The translations under genes and the position numbers were made by a program. DNA of 64,000 nt from Cryoendolithus antarcticus (Eukaryota > Ascomycota > Dothideomycetes > Cladosporiales > Cladosporiaceae): the NCBI GenBank assembly GCA_002077065.1, contig NAJO01000022.1, positions 124,001 to 188,000 of the forward strand. Reading direction: 5' to 3'. Of the stretch, positions 40,937 to 51,616 are shown piece after piece. Below the pieces are notes generated by a model. The model saw only the letters and a program-made list of their open reading frames with translations. It had not been told where the DNA came from and ran no database searches. Position 1 is the stretch's first letter. Each line of letters begins with the position of its first letter.

Positions 40937-43900
40937 ATGTCACGTGCGGAATCACCAGGGGGCGAGCCGGACTACCGCAATGTCAAATTCCGCTTCGGTC
41001 CCCAGAGTATCTCCAAGTACGGCGCTCTGATTTGGGACTCCTTACAAGACATCACCTTGAAGGACGAGAAGTCGTGGGACGCGTTCAATCCCCTGAAGCA
41101 GCGATATTACAAAGTTGAAAACACTATTGATCGGAGCAAGGGCAAAGAAGTCATCTTTAGAGGCGATGGCGATGTGGGTCCATGGTTGGCGGAAGAGTTG
41201 GAAACCGATCAGGATTATTTGCAGGCTAAGCGCGAGTATGTCAAGGGATTAGTGTCTGGCCTTCAGCGTCATGATGATCCGTCCGGGGTTCTGGGCGGTG
41301 TGCTGGTTGAGTCTGGGGTGTTTGATGAGGTGCTGGCGGTGCATTCGGAGGACCTGGGTGTCCAGAGGGAGGTTCAGGAGTTGCATTTGAGCGATGCTGG
41401 GTGGGTGGCTGTCACGAGGATTGTGCGTGGTGGCAAGGCTACGCTGCTAGTCTGCGACGGGACTGGATGTACGATATGCGCTCAGGCCGAGGAGGCAGGA
41501 CCCACCAGTGAGCACCTCGCTACCGTAGAGCAGGACCACGTGCCACAGCTTGACACCGATATCGAGGTGGTGGACCGGCAGCAACCTGCCGACCGCATGG
41601 ACAGCGCAGTACCTAGTGAGATCGACTATGGACATACCGGCATTCCGCTCGTCCCTACCGGACCGCGTCAACCCTTCAATCCTATCAGACCCCGCTTTAA
41701 GAGAGCTGGAAGAGGTAAACGTTTCGCCCTCAATGAACGATTTCCGAACGGGCAAATGCGTCCCGTCAGCACTTCCTTGGCGGACTTGCTAGGCGCTACG
41801 CTGCCACCCACAGAAGCAGTGGTGAATAGCGGTGATGCACAAGCGGGCGCCGCGAACAAGCCAACGGAGACGATCGCACAGAGTCCGGCACGCTTGGTTA
41901 CAGCGATGGCGCCACCGCCACCGACGGTTCTACAGCGCAGACCACAGAGCGCAATGTCTACCCCTAACGGCGGTGCACAGCTGCGCCCACAACCCAACGG
42001 TCTGGTCTTGGCGATGCCGCATCGCACTCACTCCCCTCGCATCATGCTGCCGTCGTACCGGCCGAAAGGCATGACACCTGTCCCATTGAATGAGCGCCGC
42101 GGAGCCCTCAGGATTGCGCAAACACCCTACATCCCACCGCCTCCTCAACCCACAACAACTCCATCCCGCCCCTCATCCGCCATTCCCATCCTTCTACCCT
42201 CGACTAGGACTATCGATGCTAGCGCGTTCCGGCTGACAGCCCGTAAGGCGGCGTTGTCGGCTACGGCTCCACCGTTTCAGACTACCTCGCCGGCTAAGAT
42301 TGGCTGTGCGACTTCCGTGTCTGGTGTGGCGGCTACTAAGAAGGCTGTCCGCTCGGATGAGGAGGCGCTGAAGCTCTTTATCTCTAGGAAGGAGGCTTGG
42401 GAGAGGAGTCTTGGTGGCGGTGTGGCTAAGGGCTGCGCTGCTGCTGGGAATGAAGGTGTAGAGACGCCGGCTGTCGGAGGTGGAGTGGGGAAAGGTTGTG
42501 CTAGGGCTGTTGGGCAGGCAGACGATGGATTGAGAGTGCAGAGCAACGGGCACACCCAGGCTGAGCAACAGGGAGCGGCAGAGACGACAGTGTCTCCTGG
42601 GTGTGCGATAGCTGTGGTGGAAGCCACGCCGCCCAACTACGCTCCTGCAATGGCAACGCCAAAGTCAGCTGCGCGTGTGGCGCTGCCTCTGCCAATCCTA
42701 AGGATTACCAACCCACCAGTGCCAGCCAAGCCAGTCACAGACAATTGGGCGGCTACTGCGAATGAGCACGGTCTGGGTAGCGAGACCAGTAGCAGGGAGA
42801 CGGCCACAGGCGGGGCTTCAGCAGAGTCCGTAGCCACTTCATCCAACACCTCTCTACCCTGCACTGCTCCCTCATCTCCACCGCCTGTGCCGCAACGTGC
42901 TCGCAAGAAGAAGCCGCAGGGCTCGAGTGGGAAGGGGAGGGTGGTGAGGCACACGACGACGGCTGCTGCGGCGATTGCGACATCAGGGCTTAAAGTTACG
43001 GAGAATGGGGAAGAGCACAGAGTCACACCCGGGCACAGTGGATCGTCCAGTGCCTCTATCACGGATACGATACTGAATCCAACCAAAGCTGCGCAGCATG
43101 TACTTGATCAGGCTGCGATTCTACGGCAGCGATTCTCGGACTGCGCGTGGCTGCCGGACGCCGAACGTGGCGTCGTTATGAAGAAGCTGGACGCGGAGCT
43201 CAAGAATCTCGAAAGCTACGCTCCCGGTATTCTGGAGAAGCTGGAGCAGTCTTCGCAATCGCAGTTGGTTGAGGGCTCTGACGAAGCGGAGAGGTCAATT
43301 CCAGCGACGGAAGATAACGAGCCCTTGCAGGGAACGGGATCTGTACACAGAGACGAAGAGCAATGTGAAGAGGTACGAATCTTCGACGATAGGCATGACG
43401 TATCGAGGAGTGCGAGTCTTACGATCCGTCCTTACCTGGGCGTCACCCGGATCCCTCGACCAGTAAAGCAGACCGCGACAACGACCATCACCACAGCTTC
43501 AGAGGAACCATCGAGCAGGGAAGGCACGCCCATAGAGGACTCGGCAAATCTGTGTGCTTCGACAACGATAGAACCGCATGCCCCTCCAGAAATCATCCAT
43601 GCCGCCCCCAGCGCGTCGGACACGCCGACAGCACTCCCCGCTGAACCGCATGCAACTTCAAAATCTTATCTCGAGAGCTTGCCCATCAACGGCAGCGAAT
43701 TCGTGGAAGCGACGGCGTTCTGGGACAGCAAGCAGCCCGGCATTTCCTTCGATCGACCTCCCTTCAATATCATCACAGCAGCACCAGCAAGTCTGCGGCC
43801 TAGGGCCATTGGGAGATCTGAAGGCCATGAAATTGCCCCAGCAAAGCAGAAGAAGGAGGCTCCGATTTCGATGCCAGCTCTGCCGCTTGAGCAGCGTATT

Positions 43901-45706
43901 ACTGGGCACTCGTTCTGGGACTGCCTGCCAAGTGCGGAGGTGTTTGAGGAGGGTCGGAAGAGATTGACATGGAAGGCACAAGCTGCACTGAGAGAAGGTC
44001 TGATGAGCAGGGTGCTGAAGCTGGACAGCGCAGACGATGCAACCGGACCCGAAGAACAATCTAGGGCACCAGATCTCAGCCACAAATTTCCGCCTGTGAG
44101 AAATCGCAAAGTCAACAAGAAGAAGGTCCCCGGTCTGAACGCTGAGGCTCGCATTGTGCGAGCGCTGAAGCGAGCGGACCTTACTGCGGAAGATGGACAG
44201 GCTATCCGCCGATCCATTGACAGTATCACAGCGCTGAGAGAGGACGCGAAGCCGGTGATCAATTTGTCTCTTGAGCATACGAAGAAGTCGTCATGGTTTC
44301 TACCCACTCCTTCATCAGCGCCCGGCGGCACGTCAGCTCTCCGACTTCCTACAGTACCGAAACTTAGAGTTCCTTCAAATGGACCGTTCGGGAGCTCAAC
44401 AGCGCAAAGATTCGCTCTACCGACGCCCGACCGGTATATCGCGGGACAACGCGAGTACATCGATGGCCACGTTCAATCGCCTCAACCACACTCTCTGGCT
44501 CATACGAAACCATACCACCCGTTCTTTCCCTCGCTATGTCCCGTCAAACGTGTGCAAGGGAATGCAAGAGAGGTAAGATCTGCCATACAGAAGCCGGCTA
44601 GCGTGCTCGACGATGCTCCGATCACCGCCACCGCTGGGAATGCGCCACTGGTGGTAGACGGGCCTTTTGACACTTTGCAGGAGCTTGCCTGCAACACAGC
44701 GAGTACTGGTAGGCCATTGTCCGAAGACATCGCCAAGATCATGGCGAGATGGGAGCATGAAGCTGAGAAGCGAACTAGCAGGATGCAAGATCCGGCTATC
44801 AGCGACGTAAAGCATGAAACGTGCGAAGCTTGTGTCGAGCCTAAGACGGCCAAATCCCCAACTTCAACTCCAGCCCACACTGTAGTACGAGGGAACCTTT
44901 TGGATCATGAGGTTGTGAGTCAGCGCTCTCCGTGCAGGACTGAGGCGATGCGTGAAAGGCGTGTAAAGCAGCCCGCAAGCGAAGGAGACTCCCAAGGTCC
45001 ATCGACTACGAGTTCTATCACACTGCGTCAGCAGAAGATGCGGCCGCGGCACGATAGCCTGGCGATGACACGGGAGCGGCTTACTTCATTAGACCATCCC
45101 GTGCTTAGTAGCGAGCACAGCGTCGATAACACATCTGCCAGAAGTGCCCATGTGGCGGCGCCTACGATCGTCGATGAGGCGATGGCGGCCGAGTCCAGGA
45201 TCGGGCATGCACAGGCCTCGATGCTGCAAAGCGGTGAAACACCATCGGTTGCGGTGGTTGCGCCCTCGAGCGGCAGACTTGCTCCCGTACCAGATGCCAC
45301 GTCGGCACCTCGTATGCACAGCACTCCTGATACACCTACACCAGCCACAGCTCAGACTTCTCCGCCGTGCCAAAGTTGCAGCACAGCCGCCGGGCCACTG
45401 GCATCGAGGACGCACTCGTTCTGGCATGCGGCATTGTCGGCTTCGTCCGCTTTGACGTCCGACTTCTGGGGTACGAGTTTCGCTCACGACTTCGAGGATG
45501 GCACTTTCATCGTGCTGCTTGGTGAGCCCGCACTTGCCGATGACGCTAGCGTGATCGTGCTGCGGAGGCTTCGAGCTACAGTCGTGATGATCGTGTTGAT
45601 AGTCATAGCGGTGATGGTCAAGATCGCGTTGCTGCAGGAGCCCGATCCTAATGGCGGATTAGGTCCGAGTTGGCCGCTGCCAGGTGAATCGCATCGAGGA
45701 AGGTAA
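40937..45706 (+). CDS. Very large Ala/Thr/Pro-rich protein with C-terminal membrane anchor, unknown
   Basis: 1589 residues without introns, from the ATG at 40937 (MSRAESPGGEPDYRNV). Residues about 10-100 look folded (FRFGPQSISKYGALIWDSL, PLKQRYYKVENTIDR). A long low-complexity body follows. Tryptophan-centred motifs recur: TAFWDSKQP (about 924), HSFWDCLPSAE (about 990), HSFWHAALSAS (about 1492) and SDFWGTSFAHDFE (about 1508). A single hydrophobic segment (VVMIVLIVIAVMVKIALL, about 1548-1567) sits near the C-terminus, so it is probably a tail-anchored protein. No family recognised. The codon pattern is consistent throughout, so it is one gene. Confidence 0.8.
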   Translation: MSRAESPGGEPDYRNVKFRFGPQSISKYGALIWDSLQDITLKDEKSWDAFNPLKQRYYKVENTIDRSKGKEVIFRGDGDVGPWLAEELETDQDYLQAKREYVKGLVSGLQRHDDPSGVLGGVLVESGVFDEVLAVHSEDLGVQREVQELHLSDAGWVAVTRIVRGGKATLLVCDGTGCTICAQAEEAGPTSEHLATVEQDHVPQLDTDIEVVDRQQPADRMDSAVPSEIDYGHTGIPLVPTGPRQPFNPIRPRFKRAGRGKRFALNERFPNGQMRPVSTSLADLLGATLPPTEAVVNSGDAQAGAANKPTETIAQSPARLVTAMAPPPPTVLQRRPQSAMSTPNGGAQLRPQPNGLVLAMPHRTHSPRIMLPSYRPKGMTPVPLNERRGALRIAQTPYIPPPPQPTTTPSRPSSAIPILLPSTRTIDASAFRLTARKAALSATAPPFQTTSPAKIGCATSVSGVAATKKAVRSDEEALKLFISRKEAWERSLGGGVAKGCAAAGNEGVETPAVGGGVGKGCARAVGQADDGLRVQSNGHTQAEQQGAAETTVSPGCAIAVVEATPPNYAPAMATPKSAARVALPLPILRITNPPVPAKPVTDNWAATANEHGLGSETSSRETATGGASAESVATSSNTSLPCTAPSSPPPVPQRARKKKPQGSSGKGRVVRHTTTAAAAIATSGLKVTENGEEHRVTPGHSGSSSASITDTILNPTKAAQHVLDQAAILRQRFSDCAWLPDAERGVVMKKLDAELKNLESYAPGILEKLEQSSQSQLVEGSDEAERSIPATEDNEPLQGTGSVHRDEEQCEEVRIFDDRHDVSRSASLTIRPYLGVTRIPRPVKQTATTTITTASEEPSSREGTPIEDSANLCASTTIEPHAPPEIIHAAPSASDTPTALPAEPHATSKSYLESLPINGSEFVEATAFWDSKQPGISFDRPPFNIITAAPASLRPRAIGRSEGHEIAPAKQKKEAPISMPALPLEQRITGHSFWDCLPSAEVFEEGRKRLTWKAQAALREGLMSRVLKLDSADDATGPEEQSRAPDLSHKFPPVRNRKVNKKKVPGLNAEARIVRALKRADLTAEDGQAIRRSIDSITALREDAKPVINLSLEHTKKSSWFLPTPSSAPGGTSALRLPTVPKLRVPSNGPFGSSTAQRFALPTPDRYIAGQREYIDGHVQSPQPHSLAHTKPYHPFFPSLCPVKRVQGNAREVRSAIQKPASVLDDAPITATAGNAPLVVDGPFDTLQELACNTASTGRPLSEDIAKIMARWEHEAEKRTSRMQDPAISDVKHETCEACVEPKTAKSPTSTPAHTVVRGNLLDHEVVSQRSPCRTEAMRERRVKQPASEGDSQGPSTTSSITLRQQKMRPRHDSLAMTRERLTSLDHPVLSSEHSVDNTSARSAHVAAPTIVDEAMAAESRIGHAQASMLQSGETPSVAVVAPSSGRLAPVPDATSAPRMHSTPDTPTPATAQTSPPCQSCSTAAGPLASRTHSFWHAALSASSALTSDFWGTSFAHDFEDGTFIVLLGEPALADDASVIVLRRLRATVVMIVLIVIAVMVKIALLQEPDPNGGLGPSWPLPGESHRGR

Positions 45707-45845
45707 GAGATGTGGGCACGGATATCATTTTGCAGGATAAAACTCGGGTATCGTATGCATGATTTACTGTAGCATAGCTACCATCATTCCAATTTGCCTG
45801 TCCAACGCCTCGCTAAGTATGAGCACACCTTATCCCGACAGCATG

Positions 45846-46652
45846 TTACACAGACGTCTTGGTGTCCATCGCTGTAGCATCGTTGTCCAGCGTCTTGTCC
45901 GAGATGCTCTCGATCGACATATCCACTGGTTCTTCTGTTGGTAGTTCAATCGTGTCCTCCACTCTCGTCTTCTTCACCTCACTCGCCCTCATCCCCTCAC
46001 GCACCGGCGGTCTCCACTCCCTCAAACTCTGCACCGGTCCTCCCTCAATGACCACCGCCTTCTCCTCCCCCATCCTCCCAAGCACCGTCCCAGCAAACCT
46101 CCCATCATCCCCAACTTTCCCAATCTTCCTCTTCAGCGACACCACAAAATCATCAGCCACAACCCTCCCTCCTCCAACGCCCACAGCCGTATTCCCAGGT
46201 TCGGGTGCAAGCCCAGCGATTCTCTGAATCTCAGCATAAACAGGCCCTTCGAACCAGCCAACAAATTCCCTCACGTCCCGCAAATCCCTCTCCTCCCTTC
46301 TCTTCGCCTCAGCCCTCGCCCTCGCCTCCCCTGCACTTCCCTCTCCCTGCACTTCCTTCATCGGTCTCCGTGACCGTTCCTGCCACTCCTCCTCCCCCGC
46401 TTCATCGAACGGCACAAGCACGCCGGCATCCCGCATCGCCATCCGCACATCTGAGATCGTGGGCTCGGAGGTATTGTGGCCGTTCTGGGCGTGGAGAAGG
46501 GTTGTGGAGGCCAGGAGGAGCAAATGACGTTCGGCGAGGTTTGTGAGGGTTTCGAGGACGGAGGGTTTGGTTGTGTGGAAGCCGGCGGCGCGCAGGGTGT
46601 GGATTATGAAGGGGCGGAGGAGGGAGTGGTGGAGGTCGTGGGATTGGGACAT
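45846..46652 (-). CDS. Histone-fold (Bromo_TP) protein, TAF3-like
   Basis: 268 residues, ATG at 46652. Residues about 5-80 form the bromodomain-associated histone fold (LHHSLLRPFIIHTLRAAGF, LTNLAERHLLLLASTTLLHA, ISDVRMAMRDAGVL). Then FVGWFEGPVYAEIQRIAGL and a basic, disordered C-terminus. Fungal TAF3, a TFIID subunit that pairs with TAF10, has this order and no PHD finger in yeasts. TAF8 has the same fold, so the paralogue is not certain. It is convergent with the giant gene, 139 bases between stops. Confidence 0.75.
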   Translation of the reverse strand: MSQSHDLHHSLLRPFIIHTLRAAGFHTTKPSVLETLTNLAERHLLLLASTTLLHAQNGHNTSEPTISDVRMAMRDAGVLVPFDEAGEEEWQERSRRPMKEVQGEGSAGEARARAEAKRREERDLRDVREFVGWFEGPVYAEIQRIAGLAPEPGNTAVGVGGGRVVADDFVVSLKRKIGKVGDDGRFAGTVLGRMGEEKAVVIEGGPVQSLREWRPPVREGMRASEVKKTRVEDTIELPTEEPVDMSIESISDKTLDNDATAMDTKTSV

Positions 46653-47086
46653 TGTGATTGTTATGGTGGAGACGCGTAGGGGGAGTTAGGCCATTAAGGT
46701 TATCGAGTGATCATCGCTGGGTGTTTGAGGCATGTCCAGTGTAGGCTATCACACTGTGTACTGGGAGGAAGTGAAGTCGCAAATCACATGTGTAGACCCG
46801 CTTTTGTTGGAGTGCCGTTCACTTCTGATCTACTCCATGATCATCAGAGTTCTGTTGGGCTTTCGGGTAGCAACACTGCCAATAGCCAAGCGCTTATTGA
46901 GCGGGACGATGTAGATTGAAATGTGAGTCAGGTGAGAACTAGGTGGGTTGACGAGTGAACGAGGTAGACCGGTGAGGCGCGGATGCCTGGATGTCGAATG
47001 CCTGATGGTGACTACATGTAGGCCACACACATCAACACTACTGTTATTGACAGAGAGATACATACATACCACACACAAGGACTAGC
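46653..47086. promoter_or_regulatory. Divergent promoter region
   Basis: 434 bases between the TAF3-like gene and the F-box-like gene. No motif assigned. Confidence 0.45.
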
Positions 47087-47683
47087 ATGGACGACGACCT
47101 CGCTGCCCTGCCGAAGGACTTCGAGGACACATTCGTAGTCGAGCCCTCCCTTCAACCACGCTTGGCCTTCCGATTGCTCGACCTCCCACCAGAGATCTGG
47201 CTTGCGATCGGCGCTTACGCAGTCCTCAAACCTCCTCTCAATGTCACGTTAGCAGAAACGAACGACTTGCAAGCGAAAATGGTTGCTCAACCGGCCATCA
47301 CAAGGACTTGCCGACTCTTGCGTAAGGAGCTTCTCCCCGTTTTCTACAAGCGCAACACCTTCTCAGCCTTGCATTTGTACAAAGTCTCGTGCATTAGAAA
47401 GTGGTTTGCAGCTATCGGCCAGGTCAATTGCGAGGCCATGCGCACTTTCACCTTCATGGCGCAGTATCATACTGAATTCTGGGTCGAGCAATTCAGTCGC
47501 GTTGGCATTCACGCGCGAGTCTCTACCGCCGACGATGATACCGTGATGGGATTTGGCGATTGGCCTCACAAGTTTCTCGTCACGTTCCGAGATGTGGCCT
47601 CATTGCGCGCGGAGCAGCTTGAGTCCGATGCAACTATGGGCGAAGCTATGCAGATGTTTGATCGATGGCTCACGTCTGGATGA
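47087..47683 (+). CDS. Short F-box-like protein
   Basis: 198 residues. An F-box-like helix at about residues 28-50 (FRLLDLPPEIWLAIGAYAV) is followed by the fungal-typical AITRTCRLLRKELLPVFYKRN stretch, then a possible helical region with RKWFAAIGQVNCEAMRTF. This layout is shared by many small fungal 'F-box/2EXR-like' proteins of unknown function. Single exon, ATG at 47087. Confidence 0.75.
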   Translation: MDDDLAALPKDFEDTFVVEPSLQPRLAFRLLDLPPEIWLAIGAYAVLKPPLNVTLAETNDLQAKMVAQPAITRTCRLLRKELLPVFYKRNTFSALHLYKVSCIRKWFAAIGQVNCEAMRTFTFMAQYHTEFWVEQFSRVGIHARVSTADDDTVMGFGDWPHKFLVTFRDVASLRAEQLESDATMGEAMQMFDRWLTSG

Positions 47684-48180
47684 GCTGTATGGATGGCGCA
47701 TGTCTGAGCCCACGTGTGTGGACAGATACCACAATCCTGTGTGGCAGGTTACACAGCATGCTGAAAGATGCAAACGGTTTCATCGCTGGGCGTGGCTTAG
47801 CTTGCATTCCTGCTTTGAGACTTCAGGCCTGTCGGTTGCCATGTCAGTACACTCGCATGGCGGAGGCGTCAGTGTCTACAATAGACCGTTGCAACTAATC
47901 ACCATGACACTGGAGCATCGTTACAGTGTCGGGGTGGCAATATTGGACCAAGATTGTGAGGGAGGATCGAAGCAGGTAAGCAGGCAATCAGAAATCTGCA
48001 ACACTCGCAAGAAGCCGCACGCGGTCTTTGTTCACCCATCAGCAACCCAATGCGGAAGCAAGCAGCATGTCCGGCTATGGCAGATACGATGGACTCTCAA
48101 TCGGTGCAGCGACCAATGTCTTCCAGTACCTCATCTCGTATCTATTGTCACATTCACATCGAAAGATACCAGCCGTCACT
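47684..48180. other. Intergenic spacer
   Basis: About 500 bases. The next gene's frame extends upstream into it to about 48028, with an alternative ATG at 48067. No separate gene seen. Confidence 0.4.
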
Positions 48181-50093
48181 ATGCCGTTCGTCAAATCACG
48201 ACCCTCAGATGCTGGCTCATCCTCGGTCAGCGAGGCTCACTCGACAGCCTATGATGCCAACTTCGCCGAAGCTTCGCTCAGCGCGAGTGATCTCAGCAAG
48301 ACGGCAAAGCGATACGGCAAGCCGACCCCAGTTGCAGCGATGAGAGGCAGCAGTCGATCGCAGACGTACAAGAAAGAAGCTGTGCTGGGAGACTGCCCGT
48401 CTGGTCAGCTCTTCTACAACTGCCAGACGACAGGCTTCATCGGCTGCTGCAGTATCAACCCATGCAACCCAGGGTCTCCCTGCCCAGAGTCTGCGGCATC
48501 AAGTGCTGTAGCGGCAGCGATATCGTCGGCAAGTGCGGCGAAAAGCTCTTCTCAAGCCGCAGCGACGAGCTCAACATCAGGATCTGTGTCGTCCTCCGCC
48601 ACACAGCCGACAAGTATTACAATGTCAGCGCAGACGGTGGTGGTGTCTGCCACATCTACGCCACCAGCAATATTACAAACAGCGACGAGCAATGCAGCGG
48701 CGGCAGCAACCTTTGTACCAGCACCCTCGTGTCCAGGCGGCAACAACACTGTCTACACGGACAACAGCAAACTTGCGTACACAATCCACTGCAACAGCGA
48801 CAACAGCGCTCCCTCGTACAACTCCATCCAAGTTCAGACCGGCGGCTACGCTGAATGCTTCTCCAGCTGTTCTTTGGAGAACACTTGCACCGGCTTCACA
48901 TACGTCGGTCTGGACAACGGTAGCTGCTACTTCAAGTCCTCCCTTTTGACCGGCAGCTATGTTGCTAAAGCTGGGAGCAACTACATCACCGCCTCGAGGA
49001 ACGATCCTACAGCTTCCGTCTCCCAACCAGCGTTGCCTGACAAGAAGAAGTCAAACACTGGAGCTATCGCCGGCGGCGTTGTAGCTGGTGTGCTATTCCT
49101 AGTGCTCCTTCTCGTCCTCATCGCCTTCCTCGTCAGACGGCGCCGTGCAAAGCTCGACTCGAAACGCGCCACGATGACACACATCTTCGGCGGAGCCGTG
49201 GAGCCTGGCATGGCCTCAACACCCAGCAATCAGCAGACGCACACTCTACCAATGCATCAACGCAGCGGCAGCACAAGTCATGATGTCTTCGCGCCATATG
49301 GAGGTGCGTACTACCAGTCTTCTACCATCCCTCAGTACTCGCCCGTGACTTGGTCGGCGCCTCAGGCGAAGCGACGATCGGTCTACAGGCCGCTGGGTCC
49401 GATTGGGGAGCAAGGCTGGATATGAATGAGGTCTGACTAGCGGTCGCAGGCTTCTATCGCGGTACGGAGGCGTACGATGAAGATGGTGCGGTGGCTAGTG
49501 GTACCAAGTCGGATGGAGAGCAGAAAAGCTATGCTGGCCATTCCGCGTCAGGTGCTAGGATGAGTGAAGGGTCTGAAGGAGGCATCCTGCTTCCGGCATC
49601 GGTCTATCATCCGGCTACGAATCGCTCGGCCGATCCGATACCGATGCTCGACAGTACGCCCGTAGTGCGTGCGACGACAAGCAGCTTGTCAGCCTCCTCC
49701 CATCGAGGACCGCGATTCGTGGAACATATTTCGGAGTTAGCAGATACATCGGCGCCTGTCACACCGGCGCGCTTCGTTGCGCAGCGTGCGTCCTCGACGC
49801 TTAGCGCAGATAGTCCCACGCTCGGTCGAGCTAGGACCGGTGCTTCTGCGGCTGGGCTGGCGGACGCGGTGAGGCGGGATCAGCACCTCATGTCTTGGAA
49901 CAACTACTCGGACCGACATGTGGAGAGTGCGGAGCACGGGGAAGTGGGAGCGACTATGAGTCCGGGGAAGGAGCGGCCGGGCGAGAGACGCCAGGAGGAA
50001 GCTGGGGTCAGTCCGGATCTGAGTAAGACGCCGATTGATAGGGGGTTTGTTGTTAGCCCGTTGGGGAGTCTGGACAGGAAGGCAGGGAGGTGA
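48181..50093 (+). CDS. Cell-surface protein with Cys-rich head, PAN-like domain and one TM, two exons
   Basis: ATG at 48181 (MPFVKSRPSD) is chosen; an in-frame ATG at 48067 would add 38 residues. Features: a Cys-rich module (GDCPSGQLFYNCQTTGFIGCCSINPCNPGSPCPE), a Ser/Thr/Ala-rich stalk suited to O-glycosylation, a PAN/apple-like domain (CNSDNSAP, GGYAECFSSCS, NTCTGFTYVGLDNGSCYF), a TM at about residues 290-312 (GVVAGVLFLVLLLVLIAFLV) with an RRRR stop, and a cytosolic tail. The frame ends at 49425, but a CTGAC branch and a CAG acceptor at 49449 restore a 200-residue tail. Exons 48181-49396 and 49450-50093 (53-nt intron, weak GTCCGA donor) give 619 residues. It resembles a cell-wall sensor; no cleavable signal peptide is evident. 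Confidence 0.7.
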
Positions 50094-50590
50094 GGCACAT
50101 GTGCTCGGGTTCGGAAGCGAGGTACATTATCACATGGAATGGAGTTCATGGTGGTATTGCAAGTGTGATATCTTCTCACTTATCTTCCGTGCCATCCTCC
50201 TCACTTGCGCATGCAGATGTTGATAGCTTTCCATGAGCGGCCATCGCAGCCCTGCCACACAACATACCAATCAGACGCAGATCCCGCTGAGACAGACCAT
50301 TAGGGATCACACAGTCTCTTCTGGCCTCGACTCTGAATTGTCGACGTGCATGTCCCGGCCCAGCTACGCCACTTCCTGTACAAGACGTCCCTACTCCCGC
50401 GGGCCCTCCGTTGCTGTCTTGATGGTTTCCGCGGCCAGCGTCATCAAGTCAACCATCAAGATTGCGATCACTTCGTCATCCAGTCGCCTTCATCCATATA
50501 CTGCCATGTTGTGCCCAGGTCAGGACGGATGAAGACCGACTCCGAGTACTGCACAGTGATAGGTTTTCTGGGTTTCCGCCGTGGGCCCCG
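50094..50590. other. Convergent intergenic region
   Basis: About 500 bases between two convergent genes. No gene seen. Confidence 0.45.
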
Positions 50591-51319
50591 CTATACCAGC
50601 GTGAAGTTGATCGCCCGCGGAAATATATTGTGCAGCCTGCTGAGGAAATGCCGCATCCAACGCTTGCTCGTCAGACTCGCCTCTGCCATCATACCAATCT
50701 GCTCCTCGTTGAGGTATGTCTTCCAGTCCCAGTCAAATTGCTGCCATAAATCTCCATCGCTGAGGCTCACTTGACGTATTCCTGTCAGCTGAGGCAGGAA
50801 ATCGAGGAGCGGGCTGGATGGCTCCGAAACTCTGACATCCTTCCAGCAAGCGCCTTTCAGTAGTCTTAGCACACCTTCATGCCGGCAGACAAGTTCGGAA
50901 ACACCACCTAGTTTCGGACCAAGCTGTGACACAAGCAAATCGAGGTGTGCCTTCACTTCTTCCCGAGCAGAGATGATGTCTTCGAGAGTAGGATCACCAT
51001 CTCGTGGGCAGCCCACAGAGTCTTCCTCGTCTCCTATGGTCGCTTTTACATTGGCCCAGGCGACTCCTCCCGCTTCCTCATAGATCAGTCTGCAAGTGAG
51101 GAGTAGCGCAAGATTCTTGTGGCCGCCTGCACATTTGCGGTTGCTCAGGAGGTCCAGCTTCGTTGTCTCCCAGAGATCGTCGAATATGAGCTCCCATATG
51201 CTGTCGCGAAGCTCCGGCGGTATGGTATTGAGAGGTGAGAGGTGCATGCCGCATTCGTGTCCCACTAGACCCTGCATCTCATTGACGTCCGTCGTGGTGT
51301 TGGGACGGTCTTTGTCCAT
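50591..51319 (-). CDS. F-box-like protein (tandem paralogue 1)
   Basis: 242 residues from the ATG at 51319 (MDKDRPNTTT). LSPLNTIPPELRDSIWELIFDDLW is the F-box-like helix pair, followed by NLALLLTCRLIYEEAGGVAW. The rest is helical. It shares the order and wording of its neighbour at 51617 (SPLHTLPPELRNYIWELVFDGLW; LALLLACKRINIEAQGFAW), so the two are an ancient tandem pair. Function unknown; most such proteins are lineage-specific. Confidence 0.75.
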   Translation of the reverse strand: MDKDRPNTTTDVNEMQGLVGHECGMHLSPLNTIPPELRDSIWELIFDDLWETTKLDLLSNRKCAGGHKNLALLLTCRLIYEEAGGVAWANVKATIGDEEDSVGCPRDGDPTLEDIISAREEVKAHLDLLVSQLGPKLGGVSELVCRHEGVLRLLKGACWKDVRVSEPSSPLLDFLPQLTGIRQVSLSDGDLWQQFDWDWKTYLNEEQIGMMAEASLTSKRWMRHFLSRLHNIFPRAINFTLV

Positions 51320-51616
51320 GGTGCCACATACAACTGTCAAGCGAAAGGTTGCAATGCCAGGTAGTGGTGTGGTGAGTGATCAGAAGCGTACATCGCAGCC
51401 TGGTGATATGGCCTCGCTTCGGCACCGCAGGAGTCACGGCGAGTAGAGGTGTGAGGCAGGTGCGAGTGAAGCCGGAACTATGACTGAAGTGAAACGCAAG
51501 AGCGAAGTTGGGAACACTTTCCTGTCGCCTGGACGCTACTTACCGTTGACTAGTCCAATACGTTCACGACCGCTGATTCCGGTGGATTGTCTCTTCGTCC
51601 CCCAGATAGTTGATAA

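Noticed and set aside
42637..43086. Minus-strand frame inside the giant gene, with signal-like hydrophobic runs
   Set aside because: Antisense shadow of GC-rich Ala/Thr coding sequence; no ATG context or domain support.
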